NCBI RefSeq assembly: GCF_014656435.1
Contig: NZ_BNCK01000003.1
Coordinates: 496,001-560,000, forward strand
Length of the DNA: 64,000 nt
Reading direction: 5' to 3'
Origin: Thalassotalea marina
GTDB lineage: Bacteria; Pseudomonadota; Gammaproteobacteria; Enterobacterales; Alteromonadaceae
The translations under genes were made by a program, and so were the position numbers. Below, piece by piece: positions 28,933 through 38,008 of this stretch. Under the pieces are notes generated by a model. The model was not told where the DNA came from. It worked only from the letters and a program-made list of their open reading frames with translations, and did no database searches. Within the stretch, counting starts at the first letter, position 1; every line of letters begins with the position of its first letter.

Positions 28933-30288
28933 ATGTCGGTAATCAGCAACTTTCTTCAGCGTAGCAACACTTTTGTGTTTGTAATTTATGCCTCGTCAGC
29001 GGCATTTATGACTTACTTCTGCATGTATGCATTTCGTAAACCTTTTTCCGTAGGAAAATTTGAACAAGTCGACGCCTTTATGGGCGTGTTAGATTTCAAA
29101 ATTGCTTTGGTATTAGCACAAGTTTTTGGCTACTTATTGTCAAAATTTATCGGCATCAAAGTTGTTTCCGAGTTAACGGCAAATCGCAGGGCGTTAGCTC
29201 TGTTATCTTTGGTTATGGCGGCGCAGTTGGCTTTAATTTTATTTGCCTTAGTGCCTGAATCGCTAAAGCCTCTGATGATGTTCTTAAACGGTATTCCGCT
29301 GGGCATGATTTGGGGCATCGTTTTTAGCTTTCTCGAAGGCAGGAAAACCTCGGAAATTTTGGGTGCTTTTTTAAGTGTTACTTTTATCGTGGCATCAGGG
29401 TTAGTGCGCACTGTTGGCCAATGGTTAATTTTAGACTTAAACGTTTCAGAATATTGGATGCCAGCAACAACAGGGGCTATTTTTATTTTACCGCTGTTTT
29501 TATCCGTGTATTTTTTAGCACAAACACCTGCTCCTTCGCCTAGTGATAAACTGGCCCGTCAAGCACGAGCACCGATGAACGGCCAGCAACGATTAGCTTT
29601 CTTTTTGCGTTTTGCTCCCGGTATTTTATTGCTGATCTCAAGCTTTTTACTTTTTACCGGCTTAAGAGATTTTCGCGATAACTTTTCCGCCGAAATTTGG
29701 CAAGCACTTGGCCATGGTGAGGAGCCAGCAATTTTTGCCTATGCCGGGATTCGCATTGCGGGTGTGGTGTTGTTTGTTTTAGCTGCCATGGTGGTTATCA
29801 AAAACAATACCACGGCATTTTTAAGCAACCACGGCTTTATCTTACTCGGCTGTGCTCTGTTAGGCGGCACCACTTACGCCTTTGAACAACAATGGATTGA
29901 TGGCAAAAGCTGGATGGTTTGGTTAGGTGCTGGGTTATATATTGCCTACATTCCCTACAACTGTTTTTTGTTTGACCGCATGATTTCAGCTGTTGGCTCA
30001 ACAGCTAACGCTGGTTTTTTAATTTACCTCGCCGATTCAGCAGGCTATTTGGGTAGTGTCAGCATTTTGCTTTATCGCACATTTGCTTCACCCGACATCA
30101 GCTGGCTCGAATTTTTTATTCAACTTTGTTACTTGGTGGCAACCCTTGGGGGAGCTTTGGTGATTGGTTCTATGTTGTATTTTAGCGTTCGGCTGCTTCG
30201 CGCCAGCCATGCATCTCACGTTAAACATCAAGATAGTGATGAGAGACTCACTAAAGCTCCCCAACTTTTTTATAAGGAAAACACATGA
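28933..30288 (+). CDS. DUF5690-like inner-membrane permease (MFS-like)
   Basis: 451 residues with about 12 hydrophobic helices. The start [30 protein letters not shown] and [24 protein letters not shown] resemble the DUF5690 group, distant relatives of the major facilitator sugar-phosphate/glycerol-3-phosphate type carriers (CMYAFRKPF recalls GlpT/UhpT). That resemblance and its place between an outer-membrane receptor and phnX suggest it is the inner-membrane importer for the phosphonate. The stop overlaps the phnX start as ATGA. Confidence 0.82.
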   Translation: MSVISNFLQRSNTFVFVIYASSAAFMTYFCMYAFRKPFSVGKFEQVDAFMGVLDFKIALVLAQVFGYLLSKFIGIKVVSELTANRRALALLSLVMAAQLALILFALVPESLKPLMMFLNGIPLGMIWGIVFSFLEGRKTSEILGAFLSVTFIVASGLVRTVGQWLILDLNVSEYWMPATTGAIFILPLFLSVYFLAQTPAPSPSDKLARQARAPMNGQQRLAFFLRFAPGILLLISSFLLFTGLRDFRDNFSAEIWQALGHGEEPAIFAYAGIRIAGVVLFVLAAMVVIKNNTTAFLSNHGFILLGCALLGGTTYAFEQQWIDGKSWMVWLGAGLYIAYIPYNCFLFDRMISAVGSTANAGFLIYLADSAGYLGSVSILLYRTFASPDISWLEFFIQLCYLVATLGGALVIGSMLYFSVRLLRASHASHVKHQDSDERLTKAPQLFYKENT

Positions 30289-31091
30289 ATCACATCGAAG
30301 CCGTAATTTTAGATTGGGCAGGCACAGTCGTCGACTATGGCTCAGTCGCACCTACCACTATTTTTGTTGAAGCATTTAAGCAGGCTTACAACTTTGATAT
30401 TTCTCTCGCTGAAGCTCGAGTGCCAATGGGCATGGGCAAGTGGGATCATATAAAAACGTTAGGGCAGTTACCGTCGGTAGATCAACGCTGGCAAGCGCAA
30501 TTTGGCCAGTCAATGACAGACGACACGGTTGATGAGATTTATCGCACCTTTATGCCATTGCAAAAAGCCAAAGTAGCACAACATGCAACACCAATTGCAG
30601 GGGCATTAGACACCATAGCGTGGTTAAAAGCACAAGATATCAAAATAGGTTCTTGCTCTGGTTACCCTAGAGAAGTCATGGAAATCTTAGTGCCAGCCGC
30701 CGCAGAACATGGCTATAACCCAGATTGCTGGGTCGCAAGCGATGACACTGTTGGTTCAAGACCAGGCCCATGGATGGCACTTGAAAACGTGCAAAAACTT
30801 GGCATCAAGGATGTCGCTAATTGTATTAAGTTTGATGATTCTGCACCTGGTATCACAGAAGGCTTACGTGCAGGTATGTGGACTGTAGGTCTAGCTGTTA
30901 CTGGCAATGCCATCGGTTTAACAGAGTCAGAGTGGCGCGACTTATCATCAGAAGAGCAAAACGCGTTAAAAACTAAAGCTTATACTGAGCTTTATCAAGC
31001 AGGTGCTCATTTTGTTGTCGACTCATTGGCAGACGCAATTCCGGTGATCCAACACATCATGGCCAATAGAGCGAGACAGCTACGCCCATGA
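30285..31091 (+). CDS. phnX: Phosphonoacetaldehyde hydrolase PhnX
   Basis: 268 residues, a HAD-superfamily enzyme. The nucleophile loop is [15 protein letters not shown] (Asp10), the Schiff-base lysine is Lys52 in [11 protein letters not shown], and [12 protein letters not shown] and [24 protein letters not shown] complete the active site. It splits phosphonoacetaldehyde, made by PhnW, into acetaldehyde and phosphate. Both ends overlap neighbours by ATGA, showing tight translational coupling in the operon. Confidence 0.97.
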   Translation: MNHIEAVILDWAGTVVDYGSVAPTTIFVEAFKQAYNFDISLAEARVPMGMGKWDHIKTLGQLPSVDQRWQAQFGQSMTDDTVDEIYRTFMPLQKAKVAQHATPIAGALDTIAWLKAQDIKIGSCSGYPREVMEILVPAAAEHGYNPDCWVASDDTVGSRPGPWMALENVQKLGIKDVANCIKFDDSAPGITEGLRAGMWTVGLAVTGNAIGLTESEWRDLSSEEQNALKTKAYTELYQAGAHFVVDSLADAIPVIQHIMANRARQLRP

Positions 31092-32482
31092 GTAATACTC
31101 AGCCTTTTTGGTTTAAACAAGCATTAACCTTAACGGGCGATCAACCTGGTAGACCATTAACCAGCAACATCAGCACTGATGTGTGTATTGTTGGTGGTGG
31201 TTTTACCGGCCTGTGGACGGCAATCAAAATTAAACAACAATCACCTAATACCGATGTCACCATTGTCGAAAAAGGACGATGTGGAGAAGGCGCTTCAGGG
31301 CGTAATGGTGGCTGTATGTTAACATTTGCCACTAAACTCAATACCTTGGTCAGATTATTTGGCATTAAAGAAGCAATTCGACTAGTTCAGGCTTCTGAGC
31401 AAGCAGTCTTTGATATTGAGCAGTTTTGTCAAACACATCAGATCGATGCCGATATACGAGTTGATGGCGCTATTTACACCGCCAATAATGCTGCTCAAGC
31501 TAAAAACCTATATCAACCACTTAGTTTACTTGAGCAATATGGCATTAATCGTTGGCAAAAATTAAAAGCACATGAAGCCATAAAGTTCTCTGGCAGCCCG
31601 TTAACTCAAGCAGCTATATCAACCGATGCAGCTGGTAGTTTGCATCCAGGAAAGTTAGTACTTGGGCTAAAAAAAGCAGCGCTTTCACTTGGCGTGAATA
31701 TTTATGAACATTCGCCGATGACAGCACTACAACAAACGACGACTCCCGAGGTTAATACCAAGCAGGGCAGTATAAAAGCCAAAAAAGTGGTGATGGCAGT
31801 TAATGGTTGGATGGGGCAAATGTTCCCTCGCTTTAATCGGCATTATGTATTGGTGTCATCTGACATGGTCATCACTAAACCTCAGGCAGATGCATTAACT
31901 GATATAGGTTTATCACACGGCAAAGCCGTGGCGGATTCGCGTATTTTTGTTCATTACTATAGAACAAGTGCTGACGGTAGACTCATGTTAGGCAAAGGTG
32001 GGAATCTATTTGCTTATGGCAACAAGATGTTGCCAGCTTTTGATCAAAAAAGTGGTTTTGAAGGCATGTTAAGCAACAGTTTTAACAAACTTTTCCCCAC
32101 TTTATCACTCAACTTTGAAACCAGTTGGACGGGCGCTTCTGATCGCTCTGTTACCGGACTTCCGTTTTTTGGACGACTAAACGACAACCCCAATATCTTT
32201 TATGGGTTAGGTTATTCTGGCAACGGCGTTGTACAAAGCTATCTTGGTGGTGAAATACTGTCTTCTTTAGCGTTAGACCTTAATAACACATGGTCAAATT
32301 GTGGTTTAGCAAAAGGGCCATTAGGTTCGTTTCCACCTGAGCCAATTCGTTACCTTGGTGCACAAATCGTTAAAAACTGTGTGCAACGTAAAGAACAGTT
32401 TGAAGATGCCAACAAAACTCCTTGGTGGTTTGACCAACACATGGCCAAATTTGCCGCAGCGGCAGGAAAAGCAGACAAATGA
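31088..32482 (+). CDS. FAD-dependent amine oxidoreductase (DAO family) of the phosphonate operon
   Basis: 464 residues. An N-terminal FAD Rossmann motif [17 protein letters not shown] (about 33-49), [17 protein letters not shown], and the C-terminal [15 protein letters not shown] and [17 protein letters not shown] place it in the DAO/gamma-glutamylputrescine-oxidase-like group. Flavoenzymes of this group recur in aminophosphonate clusters, where oxidation of N-substituted or hydroxylated aminoethylphosphonate has been proposed. It probably converts a modified AEP into something PhnX, PhnW or the HD oxygenase can use. Overlaps phnX and the HD gene by 4 bp each. Confidence 0.88.
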   Translation: MSNTQPFWFKQALTLTGDQPGRPLTSNISTDVCIVGGGFTGLWTAIKIKQQSPNTDVTIVEKGRCGEGASGRNGGCMLTFATKLNTLVRLFGIKEAIRLVQASEQAVFDIEQFCQTHQIDADIRVDGAIYTANNAAQAKNLYQPLSLLEQYGINRWQKLKAHEAIKFSGSPLTQAAISTDAAGSLHPGKLVLGLKKAALSLGVNIYEHSPMTALQQTTTPEVNTKQGSIKAKKVVMAVNGWMGQMFPRFNRHYVLVSSDMVITKPQADALTDIGLSHGKAVADSRIFVHYYRTSADGRLMLGKGGNLFAYGNKMLPAFDQKSGFEGMLSNSFNKLFPTLSLNFETSWTGASDRSVTGLPFFGRLNDNPNIFYGLGYSGNGVVQSYLGGEILSSLALDLNNTWSNCGLAKGPLGSFPPEPIRYLGAQIVKNCVQRKEQFEDANKTPWWFDQHMAKFAAAAGKADK

Positions 32483-33030
32483 TCAACGATGTGATGGCAG
32501 ATATTGAACAACTTTTTCAGCACTTTGGCGACAAAACTTACGGAGAAGCCTGCAGTCAACTCACGCACGCCATCAGTAGTGCTTGGCATGCGCAACAACA
32601 GCAGGCACCGCAATCTCTAGTTTGTGCGGCTTTTCTGCATGATATTGGTCACTTTATTGCTGACCAACGTCAAATGGCAGGTTTAGACCAATGGGGTCAC
32701 GTTAATCACGATGTGATTGCTAGTGATTGGCTGCAACAACAAGGCTTTCCCGCTAGCGTTTATCTGCCAATTCGTTATCATGTACAAGCAAAACGTTATG
32801 TAGCGCGCACCATGGAGCCTAGTACGTTATCAAAGGCCAGTTTTCAAACCTTGCAACAGCAAGGCGGCCCAATGACTGATGACGAAGCGTTAGCTTTTGA
32901 ACGGCTTAGCGGTTTTGCCGAAGCAATAGAGCTCAGACGCTACGATGATTTAGGAAAACCATGCCATACAATCGATGTATCAATTACGCCATGGTTAGCT
33001 CTGACAAAACAGGTGTTAATAGGAAACTAG
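32479..33030 (+). CDS. PhnZ-like HD-domain mixed-valence di-iron oxygenase
   Basis: 183 residues. The HD metal set is visible: Glu23, His30, His54-Asp55, His58, His77, His101 and Asp156, in segments YGEACSQLTHA, FLHDIGHF, VNHDVIASDWL, RYHVQAKRY and RRYDDLGK, with QGGPM at 128-132. This is the layout of PhnZ, which uses O2 to cleave (R)-1-hydroxy-2-aminoethylphosphonate to glycine and phosphate. As I recall PhnZ, its Tyr24 lies three residues before the conserved Glu; here Tyr21 is two before Glu23 and Thr20 takes the Tyr24 place. No PhnY partner is encoded in the window, so the true substrate is open. Confidence 0.85.
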   Translation: MINDVMADIEQLFQHFGDKTYGEACSQLTHAISSAWHAQQQQAPQSLVCAAFLHDIGHFIADQRQMAGLDQWGHVNHDVIASDWLQQQGFPASVYLPIRYHVQAKRYVARTMEPSTLSKASFQTLQQQGGPMTDDEALAFERLSGFAEAIELRRYDDLGKPCHTIDVSITPWLALTKQVLIGN

Positions 33031-33036
33031 GGACTT

Positions 33037-33729
33037 ATGCTGCTCTACCAAGAAATTAGGCAATACTTATTTGCATTGATCGCTAAACATCCCGAGTTAA
33101 AAAAGCTACCCTCTGAACGTGAATTATTAGAAAAGTTCCAATCAACTCGCATCACCGTGAGAGAAGCATTAACCCGATTAGAAGCCGAAGGTGTAATTTA
33201 TCGACAAAACCGCAAGGGCTGGTTTATCTGTCCTCCCAGATTAAAATGGGATCCAGTGCAAAAAGTGAACTTTGGCCAATTAGCCCAAGATCAAAACTTT
33301 ACCGCATTAACTCAATTAGTTTCTTTTGAAACAGCCGTAGCACAAGAATGGCTAGCCCAAACCTTTGAGCTAAATACAGCAAGTAAATTTCACAATGTAT
33401 GCCGAGTACGCTCGTTAGATGAACGACCGGTAATGGTAGAGGAAATATACTGTTTAGCGTCACAGTTTCACGATTTACAACACAAGCCATTAGAAGATTC
33501 TATCACCACCATATTTGCGCAAGATTATGGGGTTAATATCACCCATGAACGCAGCAGTTTAGTGGTAACGGCGATACCTGATGATAAAGCAGATGTTTTA
33601 AATGTAAATAGTGGTGCTCTGTGCTTAAAAATTATTCGTAAACGCTTTAATCAACACGATGAACTGGTTGACTACAACATTGAATATTGGGTACATAGTG
33701 CGATAGAGATTGAAGTAGATAGTAAATAA
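33037..33729 (+). CDS. GntR-family regulator with UTRA domain (PhnR-like)
   Basis: 230 residues. The N-terminal winged helix (LPSERELLEKFQSTRITVREALTRLEAEGVIYRQNRKGWFI) is GntR type, and the rest (about 75-225) is a UTRA effector domain (VCRVRSLDERPVMVEEIYCLAS, GALCLKIIRKRFNQHDELVDYNIEYW), which makes it a HutC-subfamily member. It is last in the AEP operon, 6 bp after the HD gene. The HutC-type palindrome TGGTCTAGACCA in front of both this operon and phnW is its likely target; a phosphonate or pathway intermediate would be the natural inducer. Confidence 0.92.
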   Translation: MLLYQEIRQYLFALIAKHPELKKLPSERELLEKFQSTRITVREALTRLEAEGVIYRQNRKGWFICPPRLKWDPVQKVNFGQLAQDQNFTALTQLVSFETAVAQEWLAQTFELNTASKFHNVCRVRSLDERPVMVEEIYCLASQFHDLQHKPLEDSITTIFAQDYGVNITHERSSLVVTAIPDDKADVLNVNSGALCLKIIRKRFNQHDELVDYNIEYWVHSAIEIEVDSK

Positions 33730-33752
33730 ATTTAACTATCATAACGTTGACA

Positions 33753-33775
33753 AAAAGGCCGCGAAGCGGCCTTTT
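33753..33775. terminator. Bidirectional terminator between the GntR gene and phnW
   Basis: A 10-bp perfect stem AAAAGGCCGC / GCGGCCTTTT with a GAA loop sits in the 50-bp gap between the two convergent genes and can serve both. Confidence 0.92.
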
Positions 33776-33779
33776 GTAT

Positions 33780-34868
33780 TTACCAATATTTTGCTTGAGC
33801 AATTGCCGCAATAAGGCGTTTAATATCTTCCGGATACACTTCACCAATATTTCCGATACGAAAACAATCGGCATCTGACACTTTTCCTGGATAAATAACA
33901 AAACCCAACGCCTTCAGCCCTTGATAAAAGCGATTAAAATCATATTCAGGTGCACTTGGCGAGTAGAATGACGTAATAATAGGCGAGTGCATTTCAACAG
34001 GTAATAAAGGTTCAAAACCAAGCTCTTTCATACCATGACATAATAATTGCTGGTTTTGCTGATAGCGTGCTTGCCTAGCAGCTACACCACCTTCTTGTTC
34101 AAGTTCTAAGAGCGCTTGACCAAATGCTCTCACCACATGCGTCGGTGACGTAAAACGCCATTTGCCATTAGCATGTTCCATGGTATGCCATTGGTCGTAT
34201 AGATCTAGGCTTAATGATTTTGCATTGCCTTTACAACGTTCTATAGCTGCTAGTTTTCCGATAACAAATCCAAACCCTGGCACACCCTGAATGCATTTAT
34301 TAGCGGAGCTAATCAAAAATTCGATATTTAGTTGAGCGACATCCATAGTTATGCCACCAAAGCTCGACATTGCATCTAAAATAAAACGTACTTTATGCTC
34401 ATCACAAAGTGCAGCTATCGCCTCAACAGGATTTAACATCCCTGTGGTTGTTTCACAATGCACCATAGCTAAGTGACTAAAATCACCTGAAGTTAAGGTG
34501 TTTGCAATCAATGCTATATCGGGTGCCTGTGTTTCTTTAAAGGTTAAGACTTGATGGTTAAGTCCAAGCACTTGGCAGATCTCAGCCATACGTTTGCCAT
34601 AAGCGCCATTGTTAATCACTAACAACTTATCATTGGGTAAGATAGCGCTGCCAAGCACAGACTCAACCGACGACGTGCCACTACCTTGCATCAATACACT
34701 AGAATAGTCGTTTGAACTGGTTGCCAAACTCACTAAGGTTTGGCGAATTTTTTGAACAACATCAATGTTGTAATCATCATCCCAAGTACACCAATCTTTG
34801 AGCATAGCTTGCTTGACGGTGTCTGACGTCGTTAACGGCCCCGGCGTTAATAATAAATAATGGTTCAT
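33780..34868 (-). CDS. phnW: 2-aminoethylphosphonate-pyruvate transaminase PhnW
   Basis: 362 residues, a class V aminotransferase. [20 protein letters not shown] at the start, [42 protein letters not shown], and the PLP lysine near residue 189 in [17 protein letters not shown] are diagnostic of PhnW. It moves the amino group of AEP to pyruvate, giving phosphonoacetaldehyde for PhnX and alanine. It is transcribed on its own toward the main operon, from a promoter with the same operator palindrome. Confidence 0.97.
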   Translation of the reverse strand: MNHYLLLTPGPLTTSDTVKQAMLKDWCTWDDDYNIDVVQKIRQTLVSLATSSNDYSSVLMQGSGTSSVESVLGSAILPNDKLLVINNGAYGKRMAEICQVLGLNHQVLTFKETQAPDIALIANTLTSGDFSHLAMVHCETTTGMLNPVEAIAALCDEHKVRFILDAMSSFGGITMDVAQLNIEFLISSANKCIQGVPGFGFVIGKLAAIERCKGNAKSLSLDLYDQWHTMEHANGKWRFTSPTHVVRAFGQALLELEQEGGVAARQARYQQNQQLLCHGMKELGFEPLLPVEMHSPIITSFYSPSAPEYDFNRFYQGLKALGFVIYPGKVSDADCFRIGNIGEVYPEDIKRLIAAIAQAKYW

Positions 34869-34885
34869 GATTTGATCCTAATCAA

Positions 34886-34899
34886 CTGGTCTAGACCAG
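34886..34899. promoter_or_regulatory. GntR/UTRA-type operator before phnW
   Basis: CTGGTCTAGACCAG, a perfect 14-bp palindrome whose 12-bp core is identical to the site at 25992-26003, lies 17 bp upstream of the phnW ATG (34868). So close to the start codon it would block transcription initiation or early elongation when bound. Confidence 0.82.
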
Positions 34900-35003
34900 A
34901 TTGTATGTGTGCCTTACTAAAATGACAATCGACTGAGTTTAATCTTCATCAAATTGTCATATTAGGCGGCACAATATTGGATCGTGTATTTGCTTAACTG
35001 GCT

Positions 35004-36236
35004 TTAATGCACCATGTAAACCGTTAACCAATAACCGACAGAATAGGAGAGTAACAACGAGGCAAAAACACGCAAGTAGCTAATAAAGGTTAACTCTTTA
35101 ATTTTGCTCATCGCGATAATTCCCGCAGCAGAACCGATAATCAACAACGAACCACCAACACCAACGGCATAAGTAAGTGGTAACCATTGTGAATTAGGCA
35201 TTTCTATATTGGCTTTTAATACCGCAGCAGTAAGCGGCACATTATCAATTAACGATGAACTGATACCCAAAATAAAATTGGCCACAGATACCGGTAGGTG
35301 TTCATAAATCAAATGGATGTTATCTAGTACTTCTAGCTTTTTCAACCCGCCAACAATTAACAAGATTCCTAAGAAAAACAGTAAAGTATCAAACTCTATC
35401 TCACGAATATAGTTAAGAACATTGGTATTGGTTTTTGGCCAATGCATAAAGTGACCACACAACAGCATAATGCTTAAACCAAACATAAACGTAAGAACCG
35501 GTGGTACATCAAAAATGACGTTAAACGCCAAAGTAGAAAATATCGTTAACATAAAAATGATAGCGATAACTTTATCAACTAACAGTAACGGTTTGGTTTC
35601 TACGTTAAGTTCAATGGTATCTTTCATACTTATTGATAGTAAAAACGCCAGACAAACAACGCCTGCTAGAGCTGGAGCAATTAATTGCAACAAGGATACA
35701 ATACTGACTTTTCCAGCGAGAAATATCATTAGTGTGGTGACATCACCGGTGATCAGAGAAACACCACCGCTATTAACGGCAAAGATGATCAATGCCGCAT
35801 ATTTAAGGCGCTTTTTCGCCGCTATTTTTAACTGCGCTATAACGGCAACCGAAACCAGCGTCGCGGTGACATTATCGGCAAGAGATGAAAATAAAAAGGC
35901 GATGATACCCAAATAAATTAAAAGCTTACGCTCCGACATTTGAGCTGGTAACGTTCGTTGAACTAGTCCAGAAATAAAACCTCGGCTATTTAAGTAAGCA
36001 ACAAAAGTCATCGCTGACATTAAAAATAACCATAAAGTGGCAATTTCTAATAGGTTTTCATTCAAACTTTCTGTCACATTTTCATGGCTATACGGTGAGC
36101 CAGGAAACATATATAAAACTAGCCAAGTTAGACAGCCAAAAAATAGGGTACTTTTGGCTTTATTGATGTGAACAACTTCTTCAAAAATAACAAATAACAA
36201 TGCCAATACGGCAAAAACAATAATAAGGGAGTGCAT
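35004..36236 (-). CDS. nhaD: NhaD-type Na+/H+ antiporter
   Basis: 410 residues with 11-13 membrane helices. VFAVLALLFVIFEEVVHINKAKSTLFFGCLTWLVL at the start, FSSLADNVTATLVSVAVIAQLK, FAVNSGGVSLITGDVTTLMIF and GISSSLIDNVPLTAAVLKA are NhaD signatures. It exchanges Na+ (or Li+) for protons, suited to a marine cell. It is upstream of phnW in the same direction, but phnW has its own promoter region in between. Confidence 0.94.
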   Translation of the reverse strand: MHSLIIVFAVLALLFVIFEEVVHINKAKSTLFFGCLTWLVLYMFPGSPYSHENVTESLNENLLEIATLWLFLMSAMTFVAYLNSRGFISGLVQRTLPAQMSERKLLIYLGIIAFLFSSLADNVTATLVSVAVIAQLKIAAKKRLKYAALIIFAVNSGGVSLITGDVTTLMIFLAGKVSIVSLLQLIAPALAGVVCLAFLLSISMKDTIELNVETKPLLLVDKVIAIIFMLTIFSTLAFNVIFDVPPVLTFMFGLSIMLLCGHFMHWPKTNTNVLNYIREIEFDTLLFFLGILLIVGGLKKLEVLDNIHLIYEHLPVSVANFILGISSSLIDNVPLTAAVLKANIEMPNSQWLPLTYAVGVGGSLLIIGSAAGIIAMSKIKELTFISYLRVFASLLLSYSVGYWLTVYMVH

Positions 36237-36302
36237 AAATAAACGCGCTTAATCAAACGTAAAAACAACGGGCAGATTTCAAAGCCCAACAACGACCTAT
36301 TT

Positions 36303-36644
36303 TTAATGTTTGAAGTTCGGAGGCGCGCGAATGGCATGTAGTTTAAACGTTGGCTTGCTATTAAAGTGTGAATTGGAAAAAACCTTTTCAACAAAAATAA
36401 TCGCTATGCTAGTGGCTGGTGTCGGAGGTAATTCGTCAGTATCTTGTGGATCACTGCTGCTATTTTCGAATTGCAAACCATGATCGGCAAATTGCTTACT
36501 CTTTACTTCAGGTGATTCTGAAAACGCATGTACGGTTAGCTGATGCCCAACAATTGGCATTAGCACCAACAACAACGCAAAAAAGCGTAATAAAGGAATA
36601 TGCGCCGTAAACAATGAACTACTCTTAAATGACAGATATTTCAC
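36303..36644 (-). CDS. Hypothetical protein with signal-anchor-like N terminus
   Basis: About 113 residues from a GTG at 36642-36644, with GAGGG ten bases upstream; an in-frame TTG at 36719 is less likely. A hydrophobic stretch IPLLRFFALLLVLMPIVG would act as signal peptide or anchor, followed by an acidic, Pro/Ser-rich segment (ENSSSDPQDTDELPPTPATS) and a basic tail ending LHAIRAPPNFKH. No family recognised. Codon use looks ordinary; existence is supported only by the open frame and signal-like start. Confidence 0.4.
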   Translation of the reverse strand: MKYLSFKSSSLFTAHIPLLRFFALLLVLMPIVGHQLTVHAFSESPEVKSKQFADHGLQFENSSSDPQDTDELPPTPATSIAIIFVEKVFSNSHFNSKPTFKLHAIRAPPNFKH

Positions 36645-36771
36645 GCTGAGCAAGCCCTCAGCTAAAGGCGGCGCAATTATCCGCCTTGAGTGTGGTTGGT
36701 GCAAGCCTAAATTAAACAATTTAGACTAAAGTATCGCCATTAAATTTTACTAGCTTATAGCTAAGTGGAAT

Positions 36772-37854
36772 TTAGCTATTACATAGCTGCTTTAATACTT
36801 CAATTAGCGCGTTATCAGTCCAATCATCTAATGCATCGCCCACTTGAATTTCAATACGAGAGGTAGTTGCTTGTGGAAAAATTCTATCGCAAATCCAAAT
36901 ACCTTCATTTTGCGCCAAGTTTAACACGCGCTCTTCTAGCCGCTCTGCCGAGATAGGCAGTTCAACTAAAAAGCCATTACACTGCACAGGTAACGGAATC
37001 GAGGCATCACCAAATTCATTTTTCAGCTTTTGAGCTAAACCACTAGCTCTTTCGTTAAATTCATTAATTCTTGGTAGATAATGTTCAATTCCCCAAAAAG
37101 CAGATAGCACATAAGGAAATGCAGTAAATAAATCTCCACCTTGACGACTGCGCCAAGTGACTAAATCATCAATAAACTCAGATTCACCAGCAATTATACC
37201 GCCAGCCATAGCGCCTAACGATTTGTACAAAGATATATAAACAGAATCGCCATATTGTGCTAATTCTGCGGTTGAAAGTTGATAATAAGCCGCAGCTTCC
37301 AACAAACGTGCCCCATCAATATGTAGAGGTATTTTTTGGTTTGATGCAAAACTTCTGACCTGATCTAACAATTCAAGTGAAGGCAACTGAAAACCAGCTC
37401 TTCTCACTGGCAACTCTAGAACTATTGCGGCCAGTTTTTCCGGTAGCTGGGCAATGTCACTGGCGGTAATCGCAGCGTTAGGTTGCCCAAATACATGAGC
37501 CTCTAAATTAAATAACGCTTGGTATGCATCACTTTCATCACAAATAATATGAGATTGAGGATGCACAGCAATTACAGATTCACCTTGTAGTACCGACCAT
37601 TGTTTTAACGCAGCGTTTTGTCCAACCATTCCCTTGTGAACAAATAAAGCTCGTTCTTTGCCCAACATTTCTGCAACCACAACTTCCAGCTTTTCAATTG
37701 TAGGACCTGTATTAAAACAATCGATTGTTAGGTCAATATCACTTACCGAAGATAAACGATCTAACCACTGTTTGTGCGTTAAAGGTTTATGTCGTGTAAC
37801 AAATTTAGTGCATTTAAACGACAAAGGATGAGCAAATAAATTTCCGTTATACAT
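36772..37854 (-). CDS. Threonine-aldolase/beta-eliminating-lyase family PLP enzyme
   Basis: 360 residues, fold-type I PLP enzyme. PLHIDGARLLEAAAYY carries the PLP-binding Asp and Arg, and the PLP lysine is near residue 209 in VYISLYKSLGAMAGGII. GKERALFVHKGMVGQNAAL near residue 70 is the phosphate-binding part. The sequence fits the low-specificity threonine aldolase family but is divergent, for example VHKGMVGQ in place of the usual PSGTMANQ. Cleavage of threonine to glycine and acetaldehyde is the family reaction; the exact substrate is unsure. Stands alone between nhaD and the phosphatase. Confidence 0.82.
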   Translation of the reverse strand: MYNGNLFAHPLSFKCTKFVTRHKPLTHKQWLDRLSSVSDIDLTIDCFNTGPTIEKLEVVVAEMLGKERALFVHKGMVGQNAALKQWSVLQGESVIAVHPQSHIICDESDAYQALFNLEAHVFGQPNAAITASDIAQLPEKLAAIVLELPVRRAGFQLPSLELLDQVRSFASNQKIPLHIDGARLLEAAAYYQLSTAELAQYGDSVYISLYKSLGAMAGGIIAGESEFIDDLVTWRSRQGGDLFTAFPYVLSAFWGIEHYLPRINEFNERASGLAQKLKNEFGDASIPLPVQCNGFLVELPISAERLEERVLNLAQNEGIWICDRIFPQATTSRIEIQVGDALDDWTDNALIEVLKQLCNS

Positions 37855-38008
37855 GATGAATAATTAAACTGAATTTTTAATGAGCAACACAATAACCAAA
37901 CACTGTATTTTTAACCAGCTAATTTTGTAATGTTTTGTGTCGTTGATTTAAGATGCATTGCGGCAGCAATAAAGATTTTATTACTGCCGTTAAGAATTCA
38001 CATGACAA

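Noticed and set aside
34922-34960. Pho box upstream of phnW (ATGACAAT and ATTGTCAT)
   Set aside because: The two 8-bp elements are inverted and 23 bp apart, unlike the direct 7-bp repeats of a PhoB site.
36128-36394. Minus-strand 88-codon frame at the start of nhaD
   Set aside because: Overlaps the nhaD start and the adjacent hypothetical in another frame, with no signal peptide or ribosome site.
36665-36687. AAGGCGG/CCGCCTT hairpin upstream of the hypothetical gene at 36303-36644
   Set aside because: Seven-bp stem without U tract or conserved riboswitch features; too weak to assign a role.
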